Below are positions 1-5,926 of a DNA stretch of 7,869 nucleotides, piece after piece. The DNA lies in contig WTJB01000228.1 of the NCBI GenBank assembly GCA_011526335.1, forward strand, positions 1 to 7,869. The letters are read 5' to 3'. Made by a program: the position numbers and the translations under genes. The first letter of the stretch is position 1. Each line of letters begins with the position of its first letter. Under the pieces are notes generated by a model. It was not told where the DNA came from. It saw only the letters and a program-made list of their open reading frames with translations, and did not search any database. The DNA is from Candidatus Arcticimaribacter sp. GTDB lineage: Bacteria; Bacteroidota; Bacteroidia; Flavobacteriales; Flavobacteriaceae.

Positions 1-550
1 CTATATGGGATTTATTTTTTGGGGAGCATCAAGTAGGTATGTCAGTGAAACCACAGATTTACTACCAAAATCAATAAAAAAAACTGGTGTTTTTGTAGAT
101 GCAACAACAGACTATATTCAAATGACGATTAAAGAGCAACACTTAGATGCTGTCCAGCTTCATGGTAATGAATCAGCTGCATATTGTGATTTAATAAGTG
201 AATTTGGAGTGGAGGTAATCAAAGCATTTTCTGTCAATGATCTATTTGACTTTTCAATACTTTCAGCTTATGAATCTTTTTGTGATTATTTTTTATTTGA
301 TACCAAAGGAGAGCTTCCTGGTGGTAATGGAATAGGATTTAACTGGAAAGTACTCGGAAATTATCCCTCTGAAAAACCATTTTTCTTGAGCGGTGGAATA
401 GGTCCTGACGATATAGAAAAAATTAAACAATTGATAAAAACTGGCTTACCGCTTTTTGCTGTAGATGTAAATAGTAAATTTGAACTTTCTCCAGGAGAAA
501 AAAATATTGAAATAGTTAACGCTTTTAAAAAACAACTCGATGAATTATAA
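1..550 (+). CDS. trpF: Phosphoribosylanthranilate isomerase, 5'-truncated by window
   Basis: TrpF isomerises N-(5'-phosphoribosyl)anthranilate to CdRP, a cytoplasmic step of tryptophan synthesis. The reading frame is open from position 2 (Tyr) and gives 182 residues. The Met at position 5 is internal: the family motif around 'YMGFIFW...SSRYV' normally follows about 20 or more residues that include the catalytic Cys, and these lie outside the window. Visible family motifs are 'VQLHGNE', 'FDTKGELPGGNGIGFNW' (the general-acid Asp region and the Gly-rich phosphate loop), 'FLSGGIGPDDI' and 'AVDVNSKFE..PGEKN'. The last has Lys where many homologues have Gly, a variant I recall from Bacteroidota. 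The gene overlaps trpB by 11 nt. It is strikingly AT-rich (about 27% G+C in four sampled 60-nt rows), unlike the rest of the window. The identification is firm; the true start cannot be seen. Confidence 0.95.
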   Translation, partial: YMGFIFWGASSRYVSETTDLLPKSIKKTGVFVDATTDYIQMTIKEQHLDAVQLHGNESAAYCDLISEFGVEVIKAFSVNDLFDFSILSAYESFCDYFLFDTKGELPGGNGIGFNWKVLGNYPSEKPFFLSGGIGPDDIEKIKQLIKTGLPLFAVDVNSKFELSPGEKNIEIVNAFKKQLDEL

Positions 551-1721
551 TGTAGATGAAAAAGGATATTACGGTGATTTTGGAGGAGCCTTTATCCCCG
601 AAATGCTTTATCCTAATGTAGAAGAATTAAGAGAAAACTATATCCGAATTACGGCTGAAGAATCGTTTCAAAAAGAATTTGACGCCTTGTTAAAAGATTA
701 TGTAGGTCGCCCAACGCCTCTTTACTTTGCGGAGCGACTTTCCAAAAAGTACAACACAAAAATTTATCTCAAACGCGAAGATTTGTGTCATACCGGCGCA
801 CATAAAGTCAACAACACCATAGGGCAAATTCTTTTGGCCAAGCGTTTAGGCAAAAACAGAATTATTGCAGAAACTGGTGCAGGACAACACGGAGTAGCAA
901 CTGCTACGGTTTGTGCCTTGATGGGCATTGAATGTATCGTGTATATGGGCGCTATGGACATCCAAAGACAAGCGCCGAATGTAGCGCGTATGAAAATGCT
1001 AGGTGCCGAAGTTAGAGCGGCACAATCGGGGAGTAAAACCCTAAAAGATGCTACCAATGAGGCTATACGCGATTGGATCAACAACCCTGTAGATACCCAC
1101 TACATTATTGGTTCTGTCGTAGGCCCTCACCCCTACCCGGATATGGTTGCGCGTTTCCAATCTGTAATAAGTGAAGAAACAAAAGCACAGCTCCTTGAAG
1201 TTGAAGGGAGAGACTACCCAGACCACGTCATTGCTTGTGTGGGGGGCGGAAGCAATGCAGCGGGACTTTACTACCATTATCTGAATGATGAACGCGTAAA
1301 TATTATTGCGGTTGAAGCTGCTGGGAAAGGCATTGATTCTGGAGAAAGCGCAGCAACCTCAGCCCTAGGAAAAGAGGGAATTATTCACGGGAGTAAAACG
1401 CTTTTAATGCAAACCCCCGATGGACAAATTACAGAACCTTATTCCATCTCGGCAGGACTCGATTACCCAGGTGTAGGTCCTATGCATGCCCACCTGTTTC
1501 GTTCCAAAAGAGCCGAATTCATTTCAATTCCAGACCAAGAAGCGATGGATTGGGGGCTTACCCTATCTCAAATGGAGGGCATTATTCCTGCCATAGAAAC
1601 AGCCCACGCCTTTGCAGCGCTTGATGTACGCAAATTTGGCCCTGATGAAATCATTGTGTTTAACTGTTCAGGTCGTGGAGATAAAGACCTTTCAACCTAT
1701 ATTGATTATTTTAAATTGTAA
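540..1721 (+). CDS. trpB: Tryptophan synthase beta chain
   Basis: TrpB is the PLP-dependent beta subunit that joins indole and serine to make tryptophan, working as an alpha2-beta2 complex with TrpA. The 393-residue length is normal. The PLP lysine is K89 in 'HTGAHKVNN' (enterobacterial TrpB has HKTNQ). The conserved Glu is E111 in 'AETGAGQHGVA'. The PLP phosphate loop is 'GGGSNAAG' near residues 234-241, and the 'AGLDYPGVGP' segment follows near 305. The C-terminal serine loop 'FNCSGRGDKD' is intact. The ATG at 540 lies inside the last codons of trpF in another frame, and the stop TAA shares its final A with the trpA start, so translation of the three genes is probably coupled. The first ~110 nt are still AT-rich; from about position 660-780 the G+C content rises. 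Confidence 0.98.
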   Translation: MNYNVDEKGYYGDFGGAFIPEMLYPNVEELRENYIRITAEESFQKEFDALLKDYVGRPTPLYFAERLSKKYNTKIYLKREDLCHTGAHKVNNTIGQILLAKRLGKNRIIAETGAGQHGVATATVCALMGIECIVYMGAMDIQRQAPNVARMKMLGAEVRAAQSGSKTLKDATNEAIRDWINNPVDTHYIIGSVVGPHPYPDMVARFQSVISEETKAQLLEVEGRDYPDHVIACVGGGSNAAGLYYHYLNDERVNIIAVEAAGKGIDSGESAATSALGKEGIIHGSKTLLMQTPDGQITEPYSISAGLDYPGVGPMHAHLFRSKRAEFISIPDQEAMDWGLTLSQMEGIIPAIETAHAFAALDVRKFGPDEIIVFNCSGRGDKDLSTYIDYFKL

Positions 1722-2485
1722 TGAATCGTATCGACCAAAAATTTCAAGAAGACAAAAAACTCTTGTCCATCTATTTTTCTGCTGGACATCCCAACCTAGA
1801 AGATACCGTCCCTATCCTAAAAAATTTGCAGGCTGCAGGAGTGGATATGGTCGAAATTGGTTTGCCTTTTTCTGACCCTCTAGCCGATGGTCCCACCATC
1901 CAAGAAAGCTCTACCAAAGCTTTGCAAAATGGCATGACAACGGACAAACTCTTTGCACAACTCGAAAATATCCGAGAAGAGATTAGCATCCCGCTTGTTT
2001 TGATGGGCTATTTTAACCCCATGATGCAATACGGTATCGAAAAGTTTTGTCAACGTTGCGAAACCATAGGCATCGACGGATTAATCATTCCGGACCTGCC
2101 CGTAGATGTATATCACGAACAGTACAAAAAATTGTTTGACCAACACGGTTTATACAATATGTTCTTGATTACGCCACAAACCCCAGAAAAACGCATTCGC
2201 TATATCGATGATGTTTCCAATGGTTTTATTTATATGGTAAGTAGTGCTAGTGTAACGGGAGCCAAAAACACCTTTGGAACCACCCAAACATCTTATTTTG
2301 AGCGAATTGCAGCCATGCAATTGACTACTCCAACAGTGGTTGGTTTTGGCATCAGTAATGCAGAAACCTACACCGCAGCTACAACCCATTCTAGGGGAGC
2401 GATTATCGGTTCGGCCTTTATAAAGTTTCTGGAGGAAAAAGGCGTAGCGCATATTGAGGAGTTTATCCGTTCTATTCGAGCATAG
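1721..2485 (+). CDS. trpA: Tryptophan synthase alpha chain
   Basis: TrpA cleaves indole-3-glycerol phosphate to indole and glyceraldehyde 3-phosphate and channels the indole to TrpB. It is a TIM-barrel protein; 254 residues is slightly shorter than the ~268 of enterobacteria, with the catalytic residues shifted by four. The catalytic pair is visible as E45 ('VEIGLPF') and D56 ('SDPLADGPT'). Tyr171 in 'FIYMVSSASVTGA' matches the known active-site Tyr. 'GFGISNAE' and 'GAIIGSAFIK' form the phosphate-binding end. The start ATG overlaps the trpB stop by one base (TAATG), which fits translational reinitiation. The gene is the last of the operon. No convincing hairpin plus T-run follows it within the 65-nt gap. 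Confidence 0.98.
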   Translation: MNRIDQKFQEDKKLLSIYFSAGHPNLEDTVPILKNLQAAGVDMVEIGLPFSDPLADGPTIQESSTKALQNGMTTDKLFAQLENIREEISIPLVLMGYFNPMMQYGIEKFCQRCETIGIDGLIIPDLPVDVYHEQYKKLFDQHGLYNMFLITPQTPEKRIRYIDDVSNGFIYMVSSASVTGAKNTFGTTQTSYFERIAAMQLTTPTVVGFGISNAETYTAATTHSRGAIIGSAFIKFLEEKGVAHIEEFIRSIRA

Positions 2486-2503
2486 CTTCTCCCCTATGGG
2501 CTA

Positions 2504-2535
2504 CTTGTCTATGTGTAGAAAAGACTCTATTTTCG
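2504..2535 (+). promoter_or_regulatory. Probable Bacteroidota-type promoter for the DUF2490 gene
   Basis: CTTG at 2504-2507 is followed after 20 nt by TATTTTCG at 2528-2535. The Bacteroidota sigma-factor consensus is TTTG-N17-23-TAnnTTTG, so this has an exact TTG core, ideal spacing and one mismatch in the -7 box. Initiation would fall about 10 nt upstream of the first ATG. It would let the barrel gene be expressed independently of the trp operon, although trp read-through is also possible. Confidence 0.5.
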
Positions 2536-2550
2536 TCTAAGAAAGATAAA

Positions 2551-3255
2551 ATGAAAATGACCATGAAAAAGACCCTTATATATATTGCCTTTACCCTATT
2601 GTTCAATACCCAGCTCTATGCTCAGATCGATCAAGACCAACTGGGAGGATGGTATATGTATTTTTTTGATGCGAAATTCAAAGAAAGCTCCTGGGGCGTT
2701 CAAGGAGATATCCAATGGCGAAACTGGGGCGTTGCAGACGATTTAGAGCAATTATTAATCCGAAGTGGAATTACCTATCGCCCGAAAAATGCCGAGGTAA
2801 AATTGACCTTAGGCTATGGAAATATCACCACAGGAACCTTTGGCGATAGCGAGGCTACGGTAAAGGAAAATCGCATCTACCAAGAGGCCCTCTTTCCCGT
2901 AAAATTTGGAAAACGTCTGTATACCAATCATCGTTTTCGCTATGAGCAACGCTTTGTAGAAAATCAAGACTTTAGAACCCGCTACCGTTACAATTTGTTT
3001 TTAAACATCCCGCTGAACAAAGCAGTAATTGAGGACAAAACGGTTTATTTGTCTATTTACAATGAACTCTTTATCAACGGAGAACGCAGCATTGGGAATG
3101 GGAACACGGTAGAAATATTTGACCGTAACCGAAGGTATTACGCTTTAGGGTACCAAATAAAACAAGGGATGAAAGTGCAATTGGGCACCATGAGGCAAAC
3201 CACCAATGCCTGGGCTAAAAATCAATTGCAACTGAGCTTTCATCACAACTTCTAA
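2551..3255 (+). CDS. DUF2490 family outer-membrane beta-barrel protein
   Basis: This is a predicted secreted protein of 234 residues, probably inserted in the outer membrane; its molecular role is not known. Residues 1-24 form a signal peptide (Lys-rich start, hydrophobic stretch, then 'LYA' before Gln25). The mature part opens with 'LGGWYMYFFDAKF' and alternates short amphipathic strands with repeated Arg/Tyr features: 'QWRNWG', 'LLIRSGITYR', 'ENRIYQEALF', 'HRFRYEQRF', 'RTRYRYNLFLNIPL', 'IYNELFIN' and 'DRNRRYYALGYQI'. These are the hallmarks of DUF2490. It ends in Phe, as many outer-membrane barrels do. ATGs at 2551, 2557 and 2563 are all in frame; I keep the first, but 2563 would give a more usual 'MKKTLIY' start. 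The stop overlaps the convergent lipoprotein gene by 4 nt. Confidence 0.85.
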   Translation: MKMTMKKTLIYIAFTLLFNTQLYAQIDQDQLGGWYMYFFDAKFKESSWGVQGDIQWRNWGVADDLEQLLIRSGITYRPKNAEVKLTLGYGNITTGTFGDSEATVKENRIYQEALFPVKFGKRLYTNHRFRYEQRFVENQDFRTRYRYNLFLNIPLNKAVIEDKTVYLSIYNELFINGERSIGNGNTVEIFDRNRRYYALGYQIKQGMKVQLGTMRQTTNAWAKNQLQLSFHHNF

Positions 3256-4235
3256 AACCGCCATCCCATTCGAAAATTGAGCGGGATACTTACAGTAGTA
3301 TGTCTTCCCTCTAGAATGCGATTGTACTTAAAATCGAAGTGGGTATGGTTATGAATCTCATCCGCAGGGTTGTCTCTTTGCGAATGATGTATTGTTCTGT
3401 TGCGTCGGCCTATTCCTGCATAAAAATCGACAAATAGTTTCCCATATTCTTTTTGATAACCAAACTTTAGGTTGGCACTCAGGTATTGGGAGTGTACCAA
3501 AAAAGTATCTAGGTAGGGTTCTTCAATTGCCTTGTTGTAAAAGTACTCTTCATGAAAGGCCCTTTTTTTTAAGTAATCTAACTCTAAGGCAATATAACTT
3601 CCAAAAGGAGCCGCTTTTTTAAGAAAAAAGCGTTCTTCAAAAGCAATACGATATCCCTTTGTATTTTCTTTAAAACGGGAAGAAATTTGGTAAATGGAAT
3701 TCGGAAAGAGATAAGACACCATCAATTGGGTAGAAAAGTCTTTGCCTGTGGGACGCTCATAGGCGACTTCTATACTTGAGTTGTGAATGCTAAATATTTT
3801 TGCAGGAGTTACCTTGATCAACTGCTTGGGAATATTAAACAGATTGTAGTCATAATAGGGATGCAAAGAATCCTTTAAATCAACACTTAAATGGGTTGGA
3901 TAAGCATAACGCTTTGGAGACTTCCGATCAACGAGCCACCCTATCAAAATATTTAAATGAGGATAAGAAAAATTAAGATGGTAGGCAAAAGAATTGTAAG
4001 GAATAACCTCCAGGTTCCGTTGCATTGAATCGCCTAGAATCTCAAGAGGCAAAGACGCTCGAGAACGCTTAACGACAAAATCATGTACCTGCTGTCGGCC
4101 AGCAAGTGTATCATTGTCGACGACCAATTGAGTGGCCTCATTGGTGTATAAACGAAGACGTTGTGAGGGTCGGTTAAAAAGAGTTGCGCAAGAGCTAAGG
4201 GATAGAAAAACAACAACTAGCCAAAGAAGTTTCAT
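3252..4235 (-). CDS. Predicted lipoprotein with C-terminal beta-barrel-like half
   Basis: This is a conserved-looking envelope protein of unknown function, 327 residues. I choose the ATG at 4235, because the only longer in-frame start is a TTG at 4241 that adds just two residues. Residues 1-15 are a hydrophobic signal and 'LSSC' with Cys16 is a lipobox, so signal peptidase II processing and lipidation are predicted. The sequence 'CATLFNR' after the lipid Cys and 'NILIGWLVDRKS..RYAYP' near residues 95-113 recall a common Bacteroidota lipoprotein type ('CATIF...', then a short hydrophobic/Gly segment with 'VD...YP'). From about residue 150 to the end the pattern changes to alternating strands ending in 'IPLNFRMGWRF', like an outer-membrane beta-barrel. 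It starts 29 nt downstream of the glycosylase gene on the same strand and probably shares its transcript. Confidence 0.75.
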   Translation of the reverse strand: MKLLWLVVVFLSLSSCATLFNRPSQRLRLYTNEATQLVVDNDTLAGRQQVHDFVVKRSRASLPLEILGDSMQRNLEVIPYNSFAYHLNFSYPHLNILIGWLVDRKSPKRYAYPTHLSVDLKDSLHPYYDYNLFNIPKQLIKVTPAKIFSIHNSSIEVAYERPTGKDFSTQLMVSYLFPNSIYQISSRFKENTKGYRIAFEERFFLKKAAPFGSYIALELDYLKKRAFHEEYFYNKAIEEPYLDTFLVHSQYLSANLKFGYQKEYGKLFVDFYAGIGRRNRTIHHSQRDNPADEIHNHTHFDFKYNRILEGRHTTVSIPLNFRMGWRF

Positions 4236-4264
4236 AGACAAAGATTTGATGGAAAAACAAGATA

Positions 4265-4930
4265 CTATTTTTCTTGAAGAAAAACCTTTCCATACTGCTC
4301 CACCCGAAAATCCATGGTCGTATATTTAGGATTGCGCGCTTTGTTTTTTTTATAGGCATCCATACTCCCAATGGCGCGATTGGCGGTACCTGAGGGAGCC
4401 GTAAGACTATAGGTGGTAAGGGTTCTTCCGGCTAGATGAAATTGATGTTTTCGCGGGACTTGATCGTCTAGGCATTCCAAGGGAATCTTCGCTTCTTTGA
4501 GCAGCTTACGAAAGAAATACTCGGGGCCATTTTTGCTGTTTCCTCCCGTAAAGATTAGGGTCCTCACCTTGGGGTGTTGTTCCAATATCCCCAAGAGGTC
4601 GCGCAACTCGGGCTGTTGCATCCCCAGATCAGAGGCATCGATCTTATCCCGATAGGCCGCACCTACAATATCGCATATGCCAATTTTTTCACGCTGTAGA
4701 AAAGCTTGTCTTTGCGCAATGGCATGATGGGTATTTTCGTACACCAGATTAAGGTCATACAACTTATCCCAAACTTTCCATAAAAGGCCATTGCTACTGC
4801 CGTAGCAAAAATCTACATCCTCATCATTTAACGCGCCTGTGGTAAATCTTGGTGGCGGAAGCGTACCTACAATCAACCGTTCAGTATCCGAAAAAATATA
4901 GGGTGCATAAGGGTGGGTGTGGTAGAACAT
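4265..4930 (-). CDS. Uracil-DNA glycosylase superfamily protein
   Basis: This is a 221-residue cytoplasmic protein, probably a DNA base-excision enzyme removing a damaged or deaminated base (uracil or hypoxanthine); the substrate cannot be read from sequence. Superfamily features appear in order: 'VGTLPPPRF' at residues 21-29 in the place of the catalytic-water motif, 'CYGSSNGLLWKVW' at 42-54 in the place of the 'YYG..N.FW' base-pocket segment, 'GICDIV' at 84-89, 'LIFTGGNSKNG' at 125-135, and 'TAPSGTANRAI' at 177-187 in the place of the DNA-intercalation loop (compare 'PSPS..N'). The layout is closest to the hypoxanthine-DNA-glycosylase-like group, but the match is by eye. The ATG at 4930 is preceded by an excellent promoter on the same strand. 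The lipoprotein gene follows after 29 nt. Confidence 0.75.
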   Translation of the reverse strand: MFYHTHPYAPYIFSDTERLIVGTLPPPRFTTGALNDEDVDFCYGSSNGLLWKVWDKLYDLNLVYENTHHAIAQRQAFLQREKIGICDIVGAAYRDKIDASDLGMQQPELRDLLGILEQHPKVRTLIFTGGNSKNGPEYFFRKLLKEAKIPLECLDDQVPRKHQFHLAGRTLTTYSLTAPSGTANRAIGSMDAYKKNKARNPKYTTMDFRVEQYGKVFLQEK

Positions 4931-4961
4931 TTGGCCGTTTAATACAAATCGATTAGCTTTA
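4930..4961 (+). promoter_or_regulatory. Probable promoter for bTHX gene
   Basis: TTTG at 4930-4933 and TAGCTTTA at 4954-4961 are separated by 20 nt. Only the last base of the -7 box departs from TAnnTTTG. Initiation would fall near 4966, giving a leader of roughly 16 nt with no Shine-Dalgarno sequence before the ATG at 4982. The -33 element touches the glycosylase start codon. Confidence 0.5.
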
Positions 4962-4967
4962 AAAGAC

Positions 4968-4999
4968 CAAATCTACTACTTATGGGAAAAGGAGACAAA
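4968..4999 (-). promoter_or_regulatory. Probable promoter for the glycosylase / lipoprotein unit
   Basis: Read on the minus strand, TTTG (4999-4996) is followed after 20 nt by TAGATTTG (4975-4968). Both boxes match the Bacteroidota consensus exactly and the spacing is central in the allowed range. The -33 box lies inside codons 5-6 of the bTHX gene. The predicted leader of the glycosylase transcript is about 33 nt. Confidence 0.6.
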
Positions 5000-5098
5000 A
5001 AAACACGCCGGGGGAAAATCGTCAACAAAAGCTACAGAGTGAGACGCAAAACCAAAAAAAATAAACGAAAAGCAGCCGCTTTGAAGTCTAGCGAATAA
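4982..5098 (+). CDS. Small-subunit ribosomal protein bTHX
   Basis: This is a 38-residue, very basic protein beginning 'MGKGDKKTRRGKI', the hallmark of the THX ribosomal protein family that packs into the head of the 30S subunit and stabilises rRNA. 'NKSYRVRRKTKKNKRK' follows, with Lys/Arg making up nearly half the protein, then a short 'AAALKSSE' tail. The family is normally 25-45 residues, so the gene is complete although easily missed. It is the only plus-strand gene between the DUF2490 gene and ddl. It is divergent from the glycosylase gene across 51 nt and overlaps the 3' end of yaaA tail to tail by 11 nt. No Shine-Dalgarno sequence precedes it, as is usual in Bacteroidota. Confidence 0.9.
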   Translation: MGKGDKKTRRGKIVNKSYRVRRKTKKNKRKAAALKSSE

Positions 5099-5140
5099 AT
5101 ACCGGTTGTAGCGGATGAGTTGTATGCTCTTCGCTATACT
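5085..5140. repeat. Imperfect inverted repeat across convergent gene ends
   Basis: AGTCTAGCGAA at 5085-5095 and TTCGCTATACT at 5130-5140 are reverse complements at 10 of 11 positions, separated by 34 nt. The left arm covers the last codons of bTHX and the yaaA stop; the right arm lies within yaaA. There is no T-run on either side, so a classical intrinsic terminator is not supported. It may be a weak bidirectional 3'-end structure or chance. Confidence 0.4.
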
Positions 5141-5849
5141 GGTAGCCTTCGGAAGAAAAATCTTTCAATTCTTCGAAATCGGTGATGTTCTGATCAAGTA
5201 CATAACGCACCATCAGGCCACGGGCTTTTTTTGCAAAGAAAGAAATCATTTTGAATTGCCCGTTTTTAAAATCTTTAAACTGAGGTGTAATGATCTCAGC
5301 CTTAATGTTTTTTGTATCTACGGCAGCAAAGTATTCGTTACTGGCAAGATTTAAAAGATAGGCTTGCCCGTCTAAGTCTTTATTCAATTGAGCAGTGACT
5401 TTATCTTTCCAAAAAGCGGGTAGATTTTTTTTCACCCCAACAGGCATTTTAGTTCCCATTTCTAAACGATAGGCTTGTATGAGATCCAAGGGTTTTAAGA
5501 TACCGTACAGCCCCGATAAAATACTAAGTTTTTCTTGAGCAAGTTGTATTTTGCTCTCCGATAAAGAGTAGGCGTCTATACCCGTATATACATCTCCATC
5601 GAATGCAAAAAGCGCAGGGCGAGAATTGTCTGGAGTAAAGGGAAGTGAAAACGATTGATTGCGTTCCCAATTTAATTGAGACAATTGTTCCGATATGCCC
5701 ATCAATTTCCCTAAAGCACGTACCGATTTCTTTTTCAACAGTTTATTGATTCGTTCCGCTTCGGGTAAAAAATCTGGATTACTGTATTCTTGGGTCGGAA
5801 GTGCCGACTTAAAATTCAGTGATTTGGCAGGAGAAATAATCATTTTCAT
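5088..5849 (-). CDS. yaaA: Peroxide stress protein YaaA (DUF328/UPF0246)
   Basis: YaaA family proteins are cytoplasmic and DNA-binding. In E. coli YaaA lowers intracellular free iron during hydrogen peroxide stress and so limits oxidative DNA damage; that role is carried over here by family membership. The length of 253 residues is typical. Conserved family segments are 'MIISPAKSLNF' at 3-13, 'RPALFAFDGDVYTGI' at 77-91, 'LSILSGLYGILKPLD' at 108-122, 'YRLEMGTKM' at 127-135, 'LLNLASNEYF' at 165-174 and 'MISFFAKKARGLMVRY' at 201-216. ATGs at 5849 and 5843 are both possible. A perfect -7 promoter box lies just upstream and the gene appears to be a single-gene unit. Its 3' end overlaps the convergent bTHX gene by 11 nt. 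Confidence 0.95.
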   Translation of the reverse strand: MKMIISPAKSLNFKSALPTQEYSNPDFLPEAERINKLLKKKSVRALGKLMGISEQLSQLNWERNQSFSLPFTPDNSRPALFAFDGDVYTGIDAYSLSESKIQLAQEKLSILSGLYGILKPLDLIQAYRLEMGTKMPVGVKKNLPAFWKDKVTAQLNKDLDGQAYLLNLASNEYFAAVDTKNIKAEIITPQFKDFKNGQFKMISFFAKKARGLMVRYVLDQNITDFEELKDFSSEGYQYSEEHTTHPLQPVFIR

Positions 5850-5865
5850 ACTAAGCGCTTTTCTT

Positions 5866-5873
5866 CAAAAATA
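5866..5873 (-). promoter_or_regulatory. -7 promoter box upstream of yaaA
   Basis: On the minus strand this reads TATTTTTG, an exact TAnnTTTG match, 16 nt before the yaaA ATG. The nearest TTG (CTTG, ending at 5898) is 24 nt upstream, slightly outside the usual spacing, so the -33 element is uncertain. No OxyR-like or Fur-like palindrome was evident in the 77-nt gap. Confidence 0.45.
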
Positions 5874-5926
5874 AAAAGAATTGACCACACCATAGCCCAA
5901 GGCAATATTCATTTTCAATAGAAATA

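Noticed and set aside
788..1277. Two minus-strand open frames inside trpB
   Set aside because: They lie wholly within a clearly conserved trpB, show no family motifs, and are explained as antisense shadows.
2486..2550. Possible terminator hairpin after trpA (CCC...GGG and TAGC...GCTA pieces)
   Set aside because: The stem is only a few base pairs, interrupted, and not followed by a T-run.
4239..4246. AATCTTTG on the minus strand just before the lipoprotein ATG, resembling a -7 box
   Set aside because: The conserved first T is missing, no -33 element is suitably placed, and initiation would fall at or beyond the start codon.
4258..4280. CAAGA...TCTTG small hairpin at the end of the glycosylase gene
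   Set aside because: A five-base stem in A/T-rich sequence is expected by chance and would sit upstream of a gene probably on the same transcript.
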